Source: Irpex lacteus
Lineage: Eukaryota > Basidiomycota > Agaricomycetes > Polyporales > Irpicaceae
Assembly: GCA_001986395.2 (NCBI GenBank)
Contig: MQVO02000006.1
Location: forward strand, 744,001-808,000
Direction: 5' to 3'
DNA: 64,000 nt
Of this stretch, positions 20,387-33,500 are shown in pieces. Position 1 is the first letter of the stretch. Every line of letters begins with the position of its first letter. A program made the position numbers and the translations under genes. Under the pieces are notes generated by a model. That model searched no databases. It was not told where the DNA came from and saw nothing but the letters and a program-made list of their open reading frames with translations.

Positions 20387-21620
20387 GGTTGTTGATCTAA
20401 ACGAATTAATTGTAGATTGACAGCATAGAGAACTAAACATGTGGCGTGGGGGTATGGTCGGGTCCTTGTTTCAACGTTCCTTCGTACCATTCCTTGGAAA
20501 TGCCGCTCGCGATGCGTCTCAAGACCCCGTCGGGACAATAACGCAAGGGCGAGCTTCAATAAGTACTGTTGTATCTAGACAAATTGGATTGAAAAGTTCA
20601 GAAGTAAGTGGTATGTGACGCGGAGTATAAAGCTGGAAAGGGTCTCAGCGTTACAGTATGATTCAGGTCTTGTTCCGTACTTACCTCGTGTCATAGATAA
20701 ACGGATGAGAATTTAGATGTCGTCAGTGTATATACCATCGTCGAAGTGAGAGGATCCCAGGGCGAAGCTGTGATGACCATGGCTAAGGTTTATTTATCGT
20801 CGGAATTCCAGCCTGAGGAGCAGTCTTGACATTACAAGTTGGTGAGTGCGATTGCAGTCAATTCGCTGTGTATCACAGCTGCACACTAGAACCGTATCAA
20901 TCAAAGTTGCGTGGCAGTGAGACGTGTGAGAATTCTCGAACTGCATGCCATAGGAGTAGTGAGAAGTTCAAGTCCAAGTTCGGGAGAGAACCGACAGTGA
21001 ACGCGCAGATTACTGATGCGTACCTTCGTTACGTAATCACATCTCGTCTACCGTCTCTTCACTGGCACCTGCACCTACCGTAGAGTTCTTGTCACTATCA
21101 GCCAAGGATCCGGAACACAGAACTTCGCTTGGATAGACAATCTATGGCCACATCCGGGTCTATGTTGAGATCGCCCTCATTTTCTTCGTCCTCGCATTCC
21201 ACCCATGTAAGGTGCACGACTTCGCAGTACTTACCAGTAATGAAGGAGCCTGTTTCGATACGGCTTGCCTCATGGGCTTTGACTAGGGTATTCGACTTCC
21301 ATCTGCGCAGTGCTGCGTGCCATGTTGTGACTTCCACTCCCACTGAGAACGCCGCACGACATTCGCGCTGCGATCAGCTATAGTGTACAGTAATGAGAGC
21401 CTCCTCATTGACCAGCTTACTCAAGGTTTGCCCGGCATCTGTGGAAGTAGGCGGCAGAATCATCCATCCGCGCTTTGTCCACGAGAATTTGTACGTGAGA
21501 ACTTCTGGTTTCACGAGCTGTATAAACCAGCGCGACTCACGTCGACTCATAGGTCTCTACTTACGCGGAACCCCTCCTAGAGCATTTCCCACCCACCCTT
21601 TCATCCATACCACCATCACA
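20387..21620. other. Intergenic, 1.2 kb, with one weak minus-strand frame
   Basis: Little is supported here. A minus-strand frame at 21098-21343, with a GTAAGT donor inside, ends ...ECEDEENEGDLNIDPDVAID and might be the tail of an unrecognised gene, but no start or family could be found. TATAAAG at 20628-20634 is isolated. Confidence 0.35.
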
Positions 21621-23527
21621 ATGGCCCGTAGCTCTGCAAACTCATATACACGTGCTTCGAGTTTATCTTCACCTCCTCCACAAGATCGCCCGTCTTTCAA
21701 GGTGTCTCTCGAGAGCGGCGATTTAAGTGATTCGGGCGATTCAGGCGACTCCGGATTTGAAACAAGTGATATCGACGATGACGTGAGTATCTTCACCCGT
21801 ATTTTATTCAGTATATTATTGACCATCTTACAGGAAGAGTGTGCATTGCTGAACCAAACGGTCAACGACACCACCGATGGCGCCGATCACGAACTGAAAA
21901 CGGCACCGGTATTCACAAGACAAGCTTACCTGGCTGCGGGTGGCTCTGAGGTGTTCCCTCAGCGTGGTCTACTGGGCGCACTCCTGGAATTTTCGTAAGG
22001 CTGTGCTTGCTTGCGCAAAATTCTAGACTTGAGCTGATTTCCGCAGTGATAACAACATCGATAGTGCGACAAACACAGACAAGCGAATTTATGTCAACAC
22101 GGTGAGCATCGTTGCTTCCTTTTAGCGGTAGGCTCACATCCTCTCTGTGCAGAATGCGCCATTCTCCGCACTCGTGTGCGGAGTACAGGGATCTGGCAAA
22201 TCTCATACAGTTTCTGTCATGCTCGAGAATATGCTTATTCCAGGACAGGCCTCTATCGGAAGGTTGGACAAGCCTTTGAGTGGACTTGTCCTTCACTTCG
22301 GCGATGGTGGTGCAGACTCACAACCCTCCGAGGCAGCGTACATTGGAAGCACGCGCTCTTCCCATGTTGCTGTCCCTCGTATTGTTGTATATGTCTCGCC
22401 TTCATCCATCGAGAGTATGCGCAAGATGTACAAGGGGATCAATTCTCGAATCACGGTCGAACCGTTGCAGTTCAGCCAGGAGGAGCTCGACGCGAAGGCC
22501 TTCCTGTCGCTTATGGCGGTCGGTTCTTCAGAGTCTGCGCCGTTGTACATGCAAACGGTCCTTGTAAGTCTACTCTTTTTTCATGTGCATAACACGAGGC
22601 CTCACTAGATCTATTTCAGTCGATTCTTCGCGAGCTGGGAGAAAAATTCAACTACAAACAGTTCATGGATCGCCTCGAAGAGAAGAAACAGAGTCTTAAC
22701 CCCGTACAGTTGAACGGACTCAAGCAGCGAATGGAACTGCTCCAGACGTTCCTGGACAAGTCGAAGAAATCGACACCACCGTCTCGGTTCGCCAAGGGCC
22801 AACTGACCATTATTGACCTCTCAGACATTTTCATCGACCCTCATTCGGCGTGCGGGCTGTTCGAAATTGTCACTCGCTTGTTCGTGCGCGCGAAACTCGA
22901 CACGGGCAAAGTTCTGGTTGTCGACGAGGCTCATAAGGTATGCCGCGGGTTCCGTGGCTCGACCAAGTCACTCACTTACCACTGGTATTCAGTATCTCTC
23001 CGCGAACAAGAGAGAGTCCGGTCTCACGAAAGAGCTCTCGTCGCTCGTTCGTCAGCAGCGCCATCTTGGCATGAGGGTCATCCTGAGCACCCAAGGTACC
23101 GTCTCTTTTCAACCTCTGCACCATCGCCGCTCTGACGCAAGAACGATGTAGAACCTACGGTGGTGCCGAACACCTTGATCGACCTCTGCTCCGTGGTGAT
23201 CATGCATCGCTTCTCTTCTCCATCCTGGTGGGACCATCTAGAGAAGCACGTCTCCGCGAATATGACCGGCGACGAAGCTTTCGACCGCGTTGTTCGCCTC
23301 AAGGTAAGAAGCATCTTCGTATCTATATACTCCTTCCTCACAAGCCCCGTGTTTTGACTTAGACCGGTCAAGCGATCCTGCTTGCGCCTTCTGGGTTGTC
23401 AACATGCTCGACGACCACTGAGGGAAATAGGGACTACGAACTTTACGGCCGTCGCTGGACGCTGGTGAAGACCAGGCAGCGTATCACGAGAGATGGCGGT
23501 GCCTCGATTCTGGTGGTCGGTGCTTGA
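21621..23527 (+). CDS. P-loop ATPase with HerA/FtsK-like motif order, unknown role
   Basis: Eight exons (21621-21782, 21834-21994, 22047-22101, 22153-22563, 22620-22937, 22993-23095, 23152-23303, 23363-23527) join in frame to 508 residues. The first 60 residues are Ser/Asp-rich and probably disordered (DLSDSGDSGDSGFETSDIDD). The ATPase core has Walker A GVQGSGKS at about 136-143, Walker B LVVDEAHK at about 362-369, and a downstream GMRVILSTQEPTVVP loop at about 395-409 followed by LIDLCSVVIMHRFSSPSWW. A Gln in STQ after Walker B is the polar sensor typical of the HerA/FtsK/VirD4 group. I recall similar uncharacterised proteins in other fungi. No helicase partner, nuclease or membrane segment is adjacent. 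The role is not known. Confidence 0.82.
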
Positions 23528-24051
23528 ATTGTCCGTGCGCAATGCTGCCTAGGATTTCTTGCTGCCGAGGGTGACGATCTTGGGTGCCCCGCTTTCATCT
23601 TTCTTGCGTTTCGTACCAAATACTTGACCAAACGTATACGTTGCTTCACCGATCTTTGAACCCTTGCTGTATCTTTCCATGTATGATTATCACTTGTTGT
23701 GCACGAAACATGTTATGCACTGTATGCGATACAATTTTGTCGTCAACTTGTTTGAAGGGTGTTAAGAATGCAGACGCATCGGTTGACACTGATACAAATC
23801 TCGTCTCAGGGTGAGATAGATCTCTCCTACGGAAACACAAGCGCAGCAGATTCAAAGGGAGCACTCAGCACAATCCCTGATTCGATGAGTACCGAAGATG
23901 TAGTACGTACACACAGAAAACACATTACTAGTACGACGAAAGTAGACAGAAATTACGCATGCATGTTTTCGAAAGACAGGAAGTAGATCCGGCACTGGAA
24001 ATGAGGAAGAAAAGATTAAAGGATACAGTCAGCACTAGGGATACGAAAGGT
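23528..24051. other. Convergent intergenic region
   Basis: Lies between the ends of the ATPase gene and the JmjC gene. No coding signal is seen; both 3' untranslated regions are expected here. Confidence 0.5.
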
Positions 24052-27000
24052 TCAAGATGTAGACGTCAGTTCCTTCTCTTGGCGGCCGCATGATAGCCAC
24101 GCAAACCACATCATCGTGCGCAGCTGAAGGACGTCCTCTTTCCACGCCATCGATTGATTTTGCTCGCGGAACTCCTTCGTCAAAGTCTCGCAGCGGTTGA
24201 TATTTTCCGGACTAACAAAGTCGCATGCGACCTTTATACAGTCGGCCAAGTTACACACCTATGAAAGCACAATTTGTAAGCTCCAAAATATTTTCAGAAA
24301 GCTATCGAACTCACCTGGTGTGCACACCCTGCAGGGATAAACACGACGTCGCCGGGCTTCTGATATACACGATAGCTCTTGACCTGGAACTCATCCCACA
24401 GCTCCTGGCGAAGCTGCGTGTCGAGATAGAACTGCTGCGAATGAATAGGATCGTGCTGGTACTGGCCCTTGAACTTCTTGCGCAGGAACTTCCGTAGTTT
24501 CTGTGAATCTTCCGCCTTGAACAAGTCCCACGCGGCTGTCCCAGGTCGCCCATCAGGAGTAGGAGCGGCATACATCATAATGTTGGCAGCGTCGGCCATG
24601 TCCATGTGTAGACGGGTTGATCCCTTGCTACCCTGGGACTCGAATGACGCCATCGCGTTGTACATTTTGGGTCCTGGAGGTGTAATTTAGTAACAACCTC
24701 ATAGATTGGTAACAAGCACGAACCTAGATCGGGAGCGACTGCATTGCTCGGAAAATGTGAAGCGATGTTGAGAACACCATCTCGTCGGACATAGTTAGGT
24801 ACAGGGGTTGCAGATGAGAAATCTTCGTATAGTTCAGGGAAGGCAGTTTTGAAGTCCGTAGATGGTGGCCAATCCTGAAATAGCGTTCAATATATCAAAT
24901 ATATGCTGGGGTAGACGTCAGACGAACCTTGAGCTTCCAGCAGTCACGCCGTCCTTCGTACTGGCCAAACAAAGAAAAGAACTCCCCGACGGTCATACGC
25001 TTGTTCTGGTCATTCTGGCACTCAAGTATCAGACAGCTCTGACTACCATACTTCGTCTTGAAGTACTCTGGTGTCCACTCTAGATTGAACTTCTTGAGCA
25101 CGTCGGTAACAACAAGTGGCTCCCCCTTCCGCCACAACTCTTTAAATATGTCGTCGGTGAGCTCTGCATCGGTGAAATACCGCGGAGTATGAGAGGGAAT
25201 AGGTGATGTTGAGAGTGACGGCGGTAGTGGTGGCTGTGAGAGCGATGAATTGGGGGGTGACGGTTGCGGAGGTATCGCGGAGCCTGTTTGAGTAGTCGGA
25301 CTCTTTGCAGAACTCGTTGTCGCAGTGCTGGTTGGAGACGCCAAGGGTTCAGAAGAACCGTGTATATGCCCATTGGATGGCTGAGTATGCCCACCATTCG
25401 CGGAGCCGCCATCCAGGAGCGCAGCGACGGTGTTAGACTTGGAGGCTTCACCGGATGTCCGTTGGTTTTCAGTCGTTGAGGAGTGTGACGGCTCCGCTGC
25501 GAGTAGCGCTTCCATATCGCTGATAGCTTGGTGCAGTTCGTCCACGCTAAATCGAGTCATGGGGCAGAAATCAACAGCACGGTGCTCATTACGCCTCGTG
25601 CAAGAGAGGAAGAAAGGGTTAATATGCGCGTGCTTCTCGCGGCGAGCTTGCAAAGCAGCTTGTTCCGCTTCAGTGGCTCCGGGCCGATCTGTTGTGAGTT
25701 CCTTCACCTGCTCAAAGCACTCGTGGCAGGCTTCACGACCACAGAGGCGACACATCCAACTGCTTGAAAATATAGATGTCATACAGGTGTCTAGAAGTAT
25801 AGATTGATAAATAAGCGTCATGACAGTGATCGGTAACTTACCACATGTAGCGCGAACATCACTCTCCCTGGGACGCCGAACGATGTTCTCGAGTTTGACG
25901 TGCTCCGCTTCTTGTTTGAGCACAGGTAAGAGGGCTCCAGCGACGGTCCTCTATATGAGGAAAGTCAATAATTGACTAATCGGAGTTGCGCTGATCTAAC
26001 CTTGATACTGTTTATATGAGTGAGTTCGAGTGGTATATTCCATTTGACCGGAAAGCTCATGGTCGGACCGTCGGCCTTCATGGACTCTATAAAGCTGATA
26101 CCGACGATCCCTCTGTCGGCGTTCCTCAAGAAATAGCGTATTCCTTGGAAGCGACAGGTATCGCCAGCCCAACGTCGTGTACACGATACGCAACGAGGGA
26201 ACTCCTCGTTCCGATATCGATTAGACATACAACGCGCAAACTGCAGTTCGGGTTGTAGATGTGCACCAACTCCGTCTTGAGGAACGGCCATGCCCATCTC
26301 TGATGGCGTTGGTGGCATTGAACCTAGAGTGATATGAGCGAAGTATCGTCGGAAACGAAGGATCGTACCTACTCATGCTGCCTGCTCGGTCCTTGGTTTT
26401 CCCATTAACACCTAATTGCGCCACAGCTGAGCTCAGGTCCGAGGAAGTGCCCATATACGGGATGCATACCGTTGGGAATAGCGACCTGCATGGAATCACT
26501 GCGTTTCTTGTTATTGTATGCCCGTTTCGAATTCGCTAAATGTTCCTGTTAGACCAATTACTGCTTTATGACACCATAGAGAACTGCCACCATTACCATC
26601 GCTCATTTTGCCCTTCCCTTTAGCCTTCTTAGCCTTTGGCTCATCGTTCTCTGGTGATGCAGGACGTTTGGGCATTGGCGTAGGTTGTGGGGGCTGCATC
26701 ATGACTGGGATCAATGCGATACTGGGGTGACCCATATACATCTGTGGCATGCGGTGTTGCGGCGGCATCTGCTGAGGCATAGTTTGTTGTGCTAGAAGGC
26801 GAATAGAGACCCTTTCAGCACTTTGGAACTCTGAACGAGAGAGTTAGAACCACACAAGCTAGACCTCCGTAAAAGATCGGATAACAACCATTGTGCGCGT
26901 ATTGCGCGGACATATCCTGTTGTTGCTGTTGCTGTTGCTGCTGCTGATGTTGCTGTTGCTGCTGTTGCTGCCGCTGTTGCTGCTCATATGACAGTGGCGC

Positions 27001-27680
27001 GTAATCTAAGTTGACATGCACATAAACAATGAGTACGCGGTCATGCATATTGGATACGCACTCTTTTGAAGTTCCGGGACCGCGGCTGCGTTTGGGTCGC
27101 GAGCAAAGGTAAGAGCAGGATGCATAGAGTGAAAGGCTACACTACCTGTTCTTTCATCCTGGTAAATGGGAGAAAGCATGGGCGCATACTGTACGGCCGA
27201 GTGAGGGTCGTGAGAACCCTGGGGCCAATTCTGGACGTCAATGCCGTAGTTGGTAGGTACGTCCACCGACCTGGGGCGTTGCTGTTGATGGTATTGTTCG
27301 GCATAAACAGGTGCATGATGAACGGGTGGCGGTGGAGGATGTGGATGATTGCTAGCGTCGCCTGGGTCGTACCGACAAGCGGCGGCAGCAGCAGCAGCGT
27401 CTCCGTCGGGACGACGTCCCGCGAGCTGCTGATTCTCTCCTTGCTCCCAATTCGCCGCTCTCAAACTGAATGAATTGCCAGGCTGAAGAGTAGGGTGATA
27501 CGGTACACCCTGCGTGACCTGATGGGTAGGAGGGCCGTACGACGTTATAGCAAGGTCGTCATAAGGGCCTGCCAAAGCGGGGTCTATCGAGCTTGAAGGG
27601 GCATTGGACGGGACGGGAGTCGGATTGAGAAGCTCGGTGATTGACGTTCGTTTGTGCTGGTGGTCGTGAAGGCCGTTCAT
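24052..27680 (-). CDS. JmjC histone demethylase, KDM3/JMJD1-like
   Basis: Probable Fe(II)/2-oxoglutarate-dependent histone lysine demethylase. The ATG at 27680 opens MNGLHDHQHKRTSITELLNP. About 300 residues of low complexity follow (Pro, His and a Gln run), then a nuclear-type basic patch (EPKAKKAKGKGKM). Cysteine-rich zinc segments come next: CVSCTRRWAGDTCRFQGIRY, and CRLCGREACHECF with a later Cys/His pair. The JmjC domain holds the metal-binding HMD in RLHMDMADAANIMMYA and the distal His in FIPAGCAHQV. KDM3-type context follows (CIKVACDFVSPENINRC). Length is about 1,050 residues over many exons, ending at TGA 24052. KDM3 acts on H3K9 in animals; the fungal substrate is inferred. The spliced order of exons near 26300-26800 is the least certain part. 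Confidence 0.85.
26918..26983 (+). repeat. Interrupted TGC/TGT triplet repeat (poly-Gln)
   Basis: About 22 triplets, mostly TGC and TGT with single GAT, CCG breaks, lie in the JmjC gene. On the minus strand they encode a Gln run with one His and one Arg. Mixed CAG/CAA codons reduce slippage. Confidence 0.85.
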
Positions 27681-30517
27681 CCTGCCAAACGCCTAAAGAG
27701 TGCCAGGCGGTCTAGAAGGATTGCAGATGTTTCCTCGTCGCGGTTGATGAGCGAGAGCAAGCGAGGGGGACGAGGAATAGGCCAGCAGTACGATGTGATT
27801 TACCGGCCTTGCCTCCAATCTTTGAGTCCGAAGTGGTTCAAGTCCGCCTCGCACAAGCGCCCATTGCCGTGGTTCTTCCAGGCGCCCTCGCGTTATGGGC
27901 AGATAAACGCCAAGCCCGACTGAGGTCAATCCGATCTCAGACCGATCTCGTCAGAAAGTACGGGAATCTCGGATTCCGGGCGTCCGGTTCATTCTGGGCA
28001 ACTCGGTCCAACTCGGTTCATGTCACGCTTATAGACGCGCGGTTCAGGTTGTGAATGGCGACTGCTCAACCAAACCATCTGGACTCGGAGTGCTTCAATG
28101 GGCCGTAGTAGTAGTGCGAAAGTTCGTCGTTACCGTTCCTCGACTTTTGCTCTTTGCTGTCACGATCGACGTCTCGGCTCTTACAGTAGTCTCATTTAGC
28201 ATCGGCTGTACCGAGATTAGCCGACATCCAATTCCTGTGTCTTCGCCAGCTTGTGCATTTTGACCGATATTTTTCGAACGTCTACTTCTTAATATCGAAG
28301 ATTCGAAGATCAGAGTACTACAATGTAAAATTATCTACAACACTTTGGAAAGATAATCACGTCCGTTCTCGTACATCGTATAGGCACCATACTCAAGCGT
28401 CCTCTCTCACGCTCATTCGATCGGCGCTCGGCTCTCACTGGGCTTCACTGGCAGGAGGTACATCTCGAGACAGCGTACAATATGCCTTTACAATGGCGTG
28501 TCGCTATCATTCGTGTTCCTTGCGATGATGTTTCAGCCAAAATGAAAACAATAAGAACGTATCTCCGGACAATGTTATTGACCCGATTGAGCTCCGAGTC
28601 AGCAGCTACAGCACAATTCCATTCCTGCGCAAATCTACACTAACATTAGCGATGCGGCCAACTCGTAGGTTCCACATACCTTCATCAAGTGTTTCTTTGT
28701 GGCCCTTTCAGCCTTGCAACTATTTCCGACCAGTTGCCGTTGCGATCTTTCCAATGCATCTGCATCCAGCTCGACGTCCGAGTCGAGTTTATGATCATGA
28801 TGGCCTACTTTGCTGTGATCAATGCGGACCCCGTGATTATATTACTCACGGTGTCAGAGGTTTCTGTTCGACTGCAAGAGCATGTGCTATTGCTGGACAA
28901 GCATAGAAAAGACGTACAGCGTCATCTCGGCAGCGAGCAGTAGTGTCTCAGAGCAACTGGCAGTGATAAGCGGAGTGGCCTATGTTGCTGGACTGCAGAA
29001 TGGTGTTTCTCTAGTCGGGTCCCGCTACATCTCGTAGACTGACACCTGAGCTGGAGTCAAATCTACCAAGATGTTGGCACTCACGTAAGGAGATGTGTAG
29101 TATTTTATTGACATATTTGGACGTATAGCCGTCTTGTGTGTCTTTTCTCATTACTACTAGCGACATACATTTCAAGTTCAGTGACTTCAACGTGAGTCTC
29201 ACTGAACTCTATGTTCGAGCTGAGCTGACAACCTAGGAAGCGGTCAGCAGTCTAGACAGATTTATAAGTGAGGTTATGTTAGCTACGATGGCTCCTCCGA
29301 GTTCTCGGTTAGGTAAATTTCTCGACTTCACGTAGCTTAACCTGATCAAAGTGCGCAACACTATCATAACGGTGGTGCACAAAAGCAGATGCACTGGCAC
29401 GTCGGATTCCAAGTGATCAAGCGCTCGTCGCGTGAAGTTCGACTGATCGTCACAGTGTGATGGTAGTCACGTAATGTCACAAAATTGTCACGCGAACCGA
29501 GTTGACCAGAATGGCCCGGAGGCACAGAATCCGAGATTCCCGTTCGTTCTCGATCTCGTGGCTCGCAACCCTTGTCTATTTCAGACTCCGACGGTCTGCC
29601 GCTCGCCTGCCTTGGGGCTCGCTGCCCACGAAATCCTCCTCACATCTTGGCTCAGCGGCAATGATGCACGAGGACTGTCACTAGAATGCGGAGAGTGTCT
29701 TCTGCTTGATGAACAAACATGACAGAATGCTATCGAGGCGCGCACCAGGGCCACATCTGGGGTTGTTTTCCCAAGCAGTCAGACTTCGCCAGTCATCAGG
29801 AGTCATCTCAGCCTTCCGCTGGGTGGCCGCACGAAAGCCTCGCGCAAATGATTCCCGCGATACGCTAAAGCTTCCGCGATAGTAACTTATTCCTCGTTGA
29901 TTGGAGCACCAGATTGGGGTTTGATCCTCGTTCTCCTATTGGCCATTGTCGAGGCACTTGCCGCAAGGACCGCGGTACTAAGCACTTCAGCCTAAAGTGA
30001 GTAGACCAGTACACCGGCCTGAGGCCAAAGTAGACGAACATATCGTGTAAATTTCGTGCTACTAGAAACATCGTGTATGAAGGGTATATCAATCGTGTAT
30101 GTGATATACTGTTCTAATGGAGTGCGAGTCAAAGTCCACAACTATAACTACAGTAATGTTGTTAGCGGGGCGGTATACAGCTGGTAGAGTAATATATGGC
30201 CAGAAGCTAGATGAGAGTTGTAGAGAGCGCGCGCAAAGACGGCGACGACGCTTGCAATGATCGTGAATGAGTCGTGAATGAGGGGAAGCTACAAATATGC
30301 ACCAGGGTATCAAAGCAGATGAATCACCGTTTGCACCACAAAAAACCCAGGGAAAAGCAGCACAATCCATATTGCACCAAAAGAGGAGGGGAACGTCCAT
30401 AGACCCAATAGGCGAGACTCAGAAGAATTTCTTGAAGTACCCGGCGACCTTCGAGACGAAGGGTAGGATAACGGGAAGGGCAAGCCACGCCAGCATCCCG
30501 AGGGTCGCCCCGTACCG
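27681..30517. other. Largest gene-free stretch, 2.8 kb
   Basis: It lies between the start of the JmjC gene and the end of the SSK1 gene. Open frames are all short with no motif, no plausible intron-linked set and no tRNA. It may contain a long JmjC promoter, an unannotated noncoding RNA or a decayed insertion. Confidence 0.5.
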
Positions 30518-33500
30518 TCATTGTGGTTCCTGCGGAGGATCAGGTGGAGGATTTGTGCTCACTGACCCTTCCGGTTCTTCTTTTTCATCGTTGGAAGGCA
30601 CGAGAGGCTCTGAAGACCCCGCAGAAGTTTTAGTGGAGGTTGCATCTCGCGATGAAGGCGTGGCAACAGCTTCTGGTGGGGGCGGAACGACAGAAGCTTG
30701 TGCAATATCCTGAGGAATACGAGCGCCATCTGCGGGCAATGAAACGGATGATGTAAGTGAATGCAGAAGACTTAAGTTGTGGATCATACCGGAAAACTGC
30801 GGTCTATGTGCTGATGCTAGACCAAGTGCAGCTTCATTGGCGGTCATTCCTATTCAAAGGTGAATCAGCCGCCCAAGTATCGAGGAAACCATATCATACC
30901 TGAGTACGTATGCCTCGAGGGATCTGCGCTAGCAATTGTGGTATCAATGGTCGGCATTGGTTGCCCACGGTCGGCTGTACTATCCGCAGACACTCGTCGG
31001 CCAGCCATAGACATCGCGCGAGTGCGCTCTGCATTCGGCGTTGAGGAACGCCCCTCTGGTACATGCAGACGGCGCGCCACTTGCTGAGCTTGAGCGTTTT
31101 GTCCGGATGTTATACTCTTCACCACCTCAGGTCTGATATCCGCCCACATTTGCAAGGCCTTGATGGAGCCCCACTCGATAATCTTGCTATTCAGCCACTC
31201 CAATGACACGGGCTTCGTGAGGAAATCGTTGCATCCTGCGGCAAGCGCAGCAACACGATCGGCTTGCAGTGAAGAAGCAGTGAGGGCAACGATGATGACG
31301 GATGAACGATAAAGTGGGGTGGAGATATTGCGCGAGTCCGAGGTTGAGGCTTCTGAGGGCGTCCGTTGACCTTCAGACTGCGGCGTCGAGGGAAAACCGC
31401 CAGTGCCCGTGACCTTCTCGATCCTTCGGATTTCCTTCGTCGCCTGAATACCGTCCATGACCGGCATCTGAATGTCCATCTGGTACACATGTTAGAAATC
31501 GAACAACAACGTTCACGGGAGAACTGCTTACCAAGATAAGATGAAAGACGCCTGATCGCCATTTATGCACAGCTTCTTCGCCGTTCTTCGCGACGTCGTA
31601 CTTGATTTTCTTCTTTCTCATGAACGTGGAAAGAATGGTCTGGTTGATCGGGTTATCTAGACTATACGTCAGGATAGGTGAAAGAAAGAAAATAAGGTAC
31701 ACCCACCATCGACGATGAGCACGCTTATAGGTGGTACGATATTGCCGTCCGGCCCAGCCTTCCCTTTCTTAGAGGTTGGTATGCCAGTAGGAGCTGAAGC
31801 ATGAGCCTCGACTGTAGGCCGCCTGGAGCCCCTACGAGTATTGCCTGCTCTACCCGCTGCCTGCGTCTGTGGTGATGGAGGCGGAGAAGTGGCATTGTGA
31901 ACAGACTGCTGGCTTTGCCGTCTTGTTAGGAAACGCTGGGGGCTATTACTATCTCCCGAACTGATCCCGACAGAATCAAGGTTCTGTTCGATGCTTGGCT
32001 GAGGGCTGTCTTCAGCAAGAGACAACGACGAAGCCCTGGTCTTCTGTCTCGAGCTGACAATGATGTCGGAGGGGTCAGAATTGATAGGTCGGGCAGATGG
32101 ACGTGCCACAGGTGGGCTAGTCACGTCGCCGCCAGATGGCATGCGGGCAAAAGGGCGGTGGCGAGTCTCGTATATGCGATCGCGTTCCAAGCCAGGGCTG
32201 GCGGGTGGATTGCCAGACCTTGGCCTTGGGTGGAAGAAAATGCCGGCTGGTTGGCCATCAGGACTCTGAAGCAGGACACCAGTGGCTGGAGAACTGTTCA
32301 GTTTGGCCGCCGCGTCGGAGAAATACTCCATGTTGTCTGACTGACCCAGAGGGGATGGTGGGGCTGCATGCGGATGAGCGGCATCCATGAAATCCTTGGG
32401 AGATTTCGTCGACCTATCGGAAACTGTGCGAGCACTGGCAGTCGACCTCCCGCCTGGTGACCTTGCTGCACCCGTGAGGGAGAAGAACGGATTGATAGCA
32501 TGCAACCCAGGACTCATAGGGGAAGTTGCGGTGGGCATAAAGAATGGATCGACAACGGGGCGTGTGACGGCTGTGTGTAACGCAGTTAAGAAGCGACGAG
32601 GACCTGCCGGTTTGGGGATGACGATGACTTCGGGGACGCGTAGCGAGGAACCGCTCGAAGGAGTAAGAACAGTCTGGATGGCGTCTTTGACGAGCTTGAA
32701 ATTGGAGAGACTGGTGAAATGGACAATGACAACTTGCAGCGTCTGATGGGAGGCGGCATTGCTGCTCATACCTACAACTCTTGCGACCTGTGGAGAGGAT
32801 CGTGGGCGGTGGTGGGATGCCAAGGAGGGTCGCTTCCTACTATGCAAGTGAAGAGGGTAAGCTTGTTCTGCCTTGATCTTCTGTAGACGGCTCCGCAAGA
32901 CATCGACGTCGTCGTCAATGAGAATAAAGGCAGGATCGCCAGATATTCGCCTGGGTCCACCAGACGTCGAAGAGGAGGGAGCATCCACTGTCGAAGGGGA
33001 GGAAAGGTCGATGGCCGGCAAAGGAGGCTCTGGTACGTCCCCAACGAGTTCGTATTCACCATCCGCATCCGCCTCTGTTGACATGTGACTGACACTCATA
33101 CCCCATGCTGTGAGATAGCTAGAAAGGTGATGTGCAAACGATCCTTTCGTGCTGGCATGGAGGGTCACACTTTTCCCTCGCAGGGTCTCCGCGAAGTGGA
33201 CGAGTTCCTCCAGAGAAGGTTCATTCGAGATTTGCATGTCGGGATATCCCAAGACTGCGGCATCTTCCGGAGCCACAGTTACAGTAGGATTCACCGCGAA
33301 CGGTGCGCCTGGTTCCAGCACAATGGACATCACGTAAGAGCGACCTGGACCGTCTTGTATTTCGGTGTTGGACTCCAGTGTTGCGCCTATATGTCGCAAT
33401 AAACGCTGCAAGATGAGCGAGTCGAAGTTCGGGGGAGGCCTAGGCACTTCCATCGTCTCTTGGTCCTGCTCGTCTGAAGGATCATATCCGTCCCCAGTGA

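Noticed and set aside
21098..21343. Minus-strand frame ending ...ECEDEENEGDLNIDPDVAID
   Set aside because: It may be the end of a real gene, but no start, family or complete exon set could be found.
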